The notes beneath the pieces are model-generated. The model was given only the letters and a program-made list of their open reading frames with translations. It made no database searches and was not told the DNA's origin. Both the position numbers and the translations under genes were made by a program. Shown in pieces: positions 63,201 through 64,000 of a stretch of DNA of 64,000 nt (position 1 is its first letter; the number at the start of each line of letters is the position of its first letter). This DNA is from Lineus longissimus (taxonomy: Eukaryota > Nemertea > Pilidiophora > Heteronemertea > Lineidae), in assembly GCF_910592395.1 (NCBI RefSeq), contig NC_088311.1, forward strand, positions 23,346,646 through 23,410,645, in the 5' to 3' direction.

Positions 63201-64000
63201 CAGTTTTCAACATCTATACTTGAGGTTAGGTATATTAATTCAGTTATCTATCAATAAGGGCATTTCCATATCGATATTTCCACAATTAAGCTATGCTAAC
63301 CCCAACCATAACCGTGCAAGGATCATAGTAAGAAATGGAAAATGCGGTATTCGGGAATATTGAAGATTTTGAAAAGTGGAAAGTTGGATCGAATAGGAAT
63401 GAGCATTACATGCGGGCACGAGCAACCGACCAGTCAGGATGGCGTCAAGTGATGGCGCAGATGCAAGAATTGTACCAGTTACCTTTTCTGTAATAACTTA
63501 CTATACCAGCAACGTGGCCAAGCTAATTAGAAATTTTCGCTAGTCGCAATAAATAAGGTACAACAATTAGGTCGGGTGTTACGCACTCCATTTTCTCCTT
63601 TACTGTTGAGTATGTGGGCGTGGACGGCGAGGATGGACATGATGGTCCGGTTGTAACCGTTTTTCGCTGCAAGGTGAAGTGGCGTGTTTGCATTGTTGTC
63701 CCTGAAGAAAAAAGGAGCAAGGTTCAGATCGCCATATAGCCTGGCTATGAGACGGGACGAAAATCTCCACCCTAACATTAAAGCTTTGGTTGTTCAACGG
63801 TTAGAATGCTGGACTTTCGATCTGGTGGTCACGGGTTCAACTCCCGTGATTCCACTACATTACAAACTAAGTCTGAACTAAAGAGGAAAAGATGTCACTG
63901 CAATTCGGAAGAGAGCCAATCAAGTGGAAGTCGTTACTAAAGAGAAATCGTGTTGCATGACACTTACTTTTGTATGATGGCCCCTCTCTTCATCAGAAGC
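57042..64000 (-). CDS. TRPA1-like: TRPA1-like cation channel, C-terminal 618 aa (5' truncated by window)
   Basis: Exons, 5' to 3', are 64000-63968, 63701-63587, 63138-62972, 62727-62589, 62055-61960, 61781-61711, 61436-61265, 60577-60488, 60267-60095, 59653-59524, 59036-58833, 58494-58426, 58113-58000, 57595-57495 and 57225-57042. All 14 junctions keep frame. Partial-protein layout: ankyrin repeats (NTPLHLAAKNG, NTALHFASIGGH) 1-105, pre-S1 linker 106-205, S1 about 208-235, S2 265-290, S3-S4 297-352, S5 360-392, pore with LGDYDF (D419), S6 about 440-466, IGLAVGDI and LKRIAMQ 464-486, then a charged tail to 618. TRPA1 proteins are plasma-membrane Ca2+/Na+ channels sensing irritants and temperature. 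The order and motifs match animal TRPA1 closely from pre-S1 to the tail. The N-terminal ankyrin repeats lie beyond the window. Confidence 0.93.
57495..57595 (-). CDS. TRPA exon n: charged C-terminal linker
   Basis: SISTSRLGEGGSELDADAKK and then FVYEELFKQKQ is charged and probably helical at its end. Acceptor TTGCAG, donor GTAAGT, phase 2. Weakly conserved, supported mainly by frame and splice sites. Confidence 0.8.
58000..58113 (-). CDS. TRPA exon m: C-terminal domain
   Basis: VELHTDLEKKLPAFFLSHVD is the conserved segment after the TRP-like helix; a Cys pair follows (KPCCSG). Acceptor GGCAG, donor GTAAGT, phase 0-0. Confidence 0.9.
58426..58494 (-). CDS. TRPA exon l: end of S6 and TRP-like helix
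   Basis: IGLAVGDIESIQRNARLKRI plus AMQ is the TRPA1 signature after S6. The downstream intron starts GCAAGT, a GC-AG intron. 69 nt. Confidence 0.93.
58833..59036 (-). CDS. TRPA exon k: pore and S6
   Basis: GMMLLRCAMMMLGDYDFKET is the pore helix and filter, with the conserved GD (D419 of the partial protein), and VAFILLMPILLMNLLV is S6. 204 nt, phase 0-0, donor GTAGGT. Confidence 0.95.
59250..59580 (-). repeat. 74-bp tandem repeat of the S5 exon end with splice donor
   Basis: About five copies of the last 56 nt of exon j plus the donor and 18 nt of intron, in the same orientation. Donor-like CTTACC (plus strand) recurs at a spacing of exactly 74 nt (59376, 59450, 59524). The three right-hand copies are nearly identical and the two left-hand ones are diverged. 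All but the rightmost fall in the intron to exon k. Confidence 0.92.
59524..59653 (-). CDS. TRPA exon j: S4-S5 linker and S5
   Basis: FGIYVVMFLEILKTLIEVLV and then VLIVAFGLAFYIVLTNK match the TRPA1 S4-S5 linker and S5. The donor GTAAG at 59523 is the innermost of several copies produced by a 74-bp tandem repeat. Confidence 0.93.
59765..59842 (-). pseudogene. TRPA last-exon relic in the S4/S5 intron
   Basis: On the minus strand DPFDLVSLVVYKMEMRL resembles TFDLVRLMVQKMEIK of terminal exon o, and the nucleotide match is also clear. The frame stays open to a TAG near 59699. It is preceded by an AG acceptor-like site (ATTTAG). It is a duplicated exon fragment in the wrong place for the channel. 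Confidence 0.6.
60095..60267 (-). CDS. TRPA exon i: S3-S4
   Basis: KYFLDVTNLLEWILYISCSV (S3) and VATFLAWVNLLLFFQR (S4) match the TRPA1 pattern, including the NxLEW motif. Donor GTATGG, phase 2. Confidence 0.93.
60488..60577 (-). CDS. TRPA exon h: S2
   Basis: GQLIAATIIVVFCLLNMVKE is the second membrane segment, ending VQQ before GTACGT. 90 nt, phase 0-0. Confidence 0.9.
61072..61165 (+). repeat. Dispersed repeat, related to 51915-52025
   Basis: GCAAGGTTGGATTATTGG, then ATCATGAGGTCTCGC and GGCGCGTGATTTTAT, repeat the order seen at 52 kb. It lies in the TRPA intron between exons g and h. Confidence 0.5.
61265..61436 (-). CDS. TRPA exon g: S1 and first extracellular loop
   Basis: LFVLSVFVYSIFLAALTYFV forms S1. 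The loop that follows is rich in Asp, Tyr and Asn and has NYS and NQS glycosylation sequons. Donor GTGAGT, phase 0. Confidence 0.92.
61711..61781 (-). CDS. TRPA exon f: linker before S1
   Basis: TMVAHNRVELLNHPL and then YLNMKW match the strongly conserved TRPA1 stretch before S1. Acceptor TTGTAG; donor GTAAGC, phase 2. It is too short to show up as an open frame on length. Confidence 0.9.
61960..62055 (-). CDS. TRPA exon e: pre-S1 linker
   Basis: TTYNFALIQMNMKDQL aligns with the YNF segment of vertebrate TRPA1; the residue at the C665 position is Met (LIQM). The exon is 96 nt, phase 0-0, with acceptor TTGCAG and donor GTGAGT. Confidence 0.85.
62589..62727 (-). CDS. TRPA exon d: pre-S1 linker
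   Basis: RWEELFSTGSCIYMC, then FIKQLPEICPIVYDRM, aligns with the vertebrate TRPA1 region holding reactive cysteines. The Cys of YMC falls at the C621 position, while Met of DRM falls at C641. Acceptor CGCTAG; donor GTAAGT, phase 0. Confidence 0.88.
62972..63138 (-). CDS. TRPA exon c: last ankyrin repeats
   Basis: NTALHFASIGGHSSAVIILL is followed by the degenerate repeat FLDIALTQKFTDVALASV, the same arrangement as the end of the TRPA1 ankyrin domain. Acceptor TTCCAG; donor GTAATA, phase 2. Confidence 0.92.
63587..63701 (-). CDS. TRPA exon b: ankyrin repeat
   Basis: DNNANTPLHLAAKNGYNRTI is a canonical ankyrin helix pair start. The acceptor is TTCTTCAG (phase 2) and the donor is GTGCGT after ENG (phase 0). 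Confidence 0.9.
63780..63858 (+). repeat. tRNA-Glu-like element in a TRPA intron
   Basis: The plus strand shows a D-arm-like TTCAACGGTTAGAATG, an anticodon arm whose 7-nt loop CTTTCGA would place UUC (Glu), and a perfect T-arm CACGGGTTCAACTCCCGTG. The acceptor stem pairs poorly (TGG/CCA only), so it is more likely a tRNA pseudogene or SINE head than a working gene. Confidence 0.5.
63968..64000 (-). CDS. TRPA exon a (partial): ankyrin repeat end
   Basis: LLMKRGAIIQ plus two bases of the next Lys codon precede a GTAAGT donor, phase 2. The exon continues past the window edge. Confidence 0.8.

Overview
The window looks like nuclear DNA from a marine invertebrate, most likely a spiralian (mollusc, brachiopod or annelid grade); amphioxus or another deuterostome cannot be excluded. 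The evidence is spliced genes with GT-AG introns, long AT-rich introns, MITE-like and tRNA-derived repeats, frequent ACATGTA-type words, and intronless multi-copy receptor genes. I see no bacterial, viral or CRISPR features.

Left and centre (about 5.4-49.3 kb) hold one large plus-strand gene for a peptide-type rhodopsin-family GPCR. Exon 1 (5480-5798) encodes TM1 to early TM2. A 96-nt exon 2 (44338-44433), hidden in a short open frame, completes TM2 and gives ECL1 and early TM3. Exon 3 (46668 onward) gives TM3-TM7. Exon 3 can be read to its own stop (389 aa), or spliced at 47365 to a fourth exon (48360-49274), which gives a 675-aa receptor with a 304-residue Ser/Thr-rich tail. All junction phases agree.

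Intron 1 of that gene is about 38.5 kb. On its opposite strand it carries five intact, intronless GPCR genes of another class (DRF in place of DRY, NNAINFF in place of NPxxY). One is divergent (34.5-35.7 kb). The other four (36.6-43.7 kb) form a recent tandem array with a period of about 2.04 kb, whose spacers are duplicated with the genes and include a tRNA-like element. The amino-acid differences I noticed between array members fall largely in ECL2-TM5 and TM6-ECL3.

The right end (57.0-64.0 kb, minus strand) holds the C-terminal 618 residues of a TRPA1-like channel in 15 exons: the last ankyrin repeats, pre-S1 linker, S1-S6, TRP-like helix and C-terminal tail. It runs off the window at its 5' side. 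The reading frame is continuous over all 14 junctions, one of which is a GC-AG intron. Pieces of this gene are duplicated locally: a 74-bp repeat of the S5 exon end with its splice donor, and stray copies of the last exon. Two of the three linker cysteines classically tied to electrophile sensing are methionine.

Between these genes (49.3-57.0 kb) lie a CAT-rich tract, a guanine-rich tract, a two-copy tandem of about 300 bp with a GAC microsatellite, a pogo/Tigger-like MITE with TA target duplication, and a few minus-strand exon-like segments, one with a PAN/apple-type cysteine pattern. That last locus appears frameshifted and incomplete. The first 5.4 kb and most of intron 1 hold no gene I can support.
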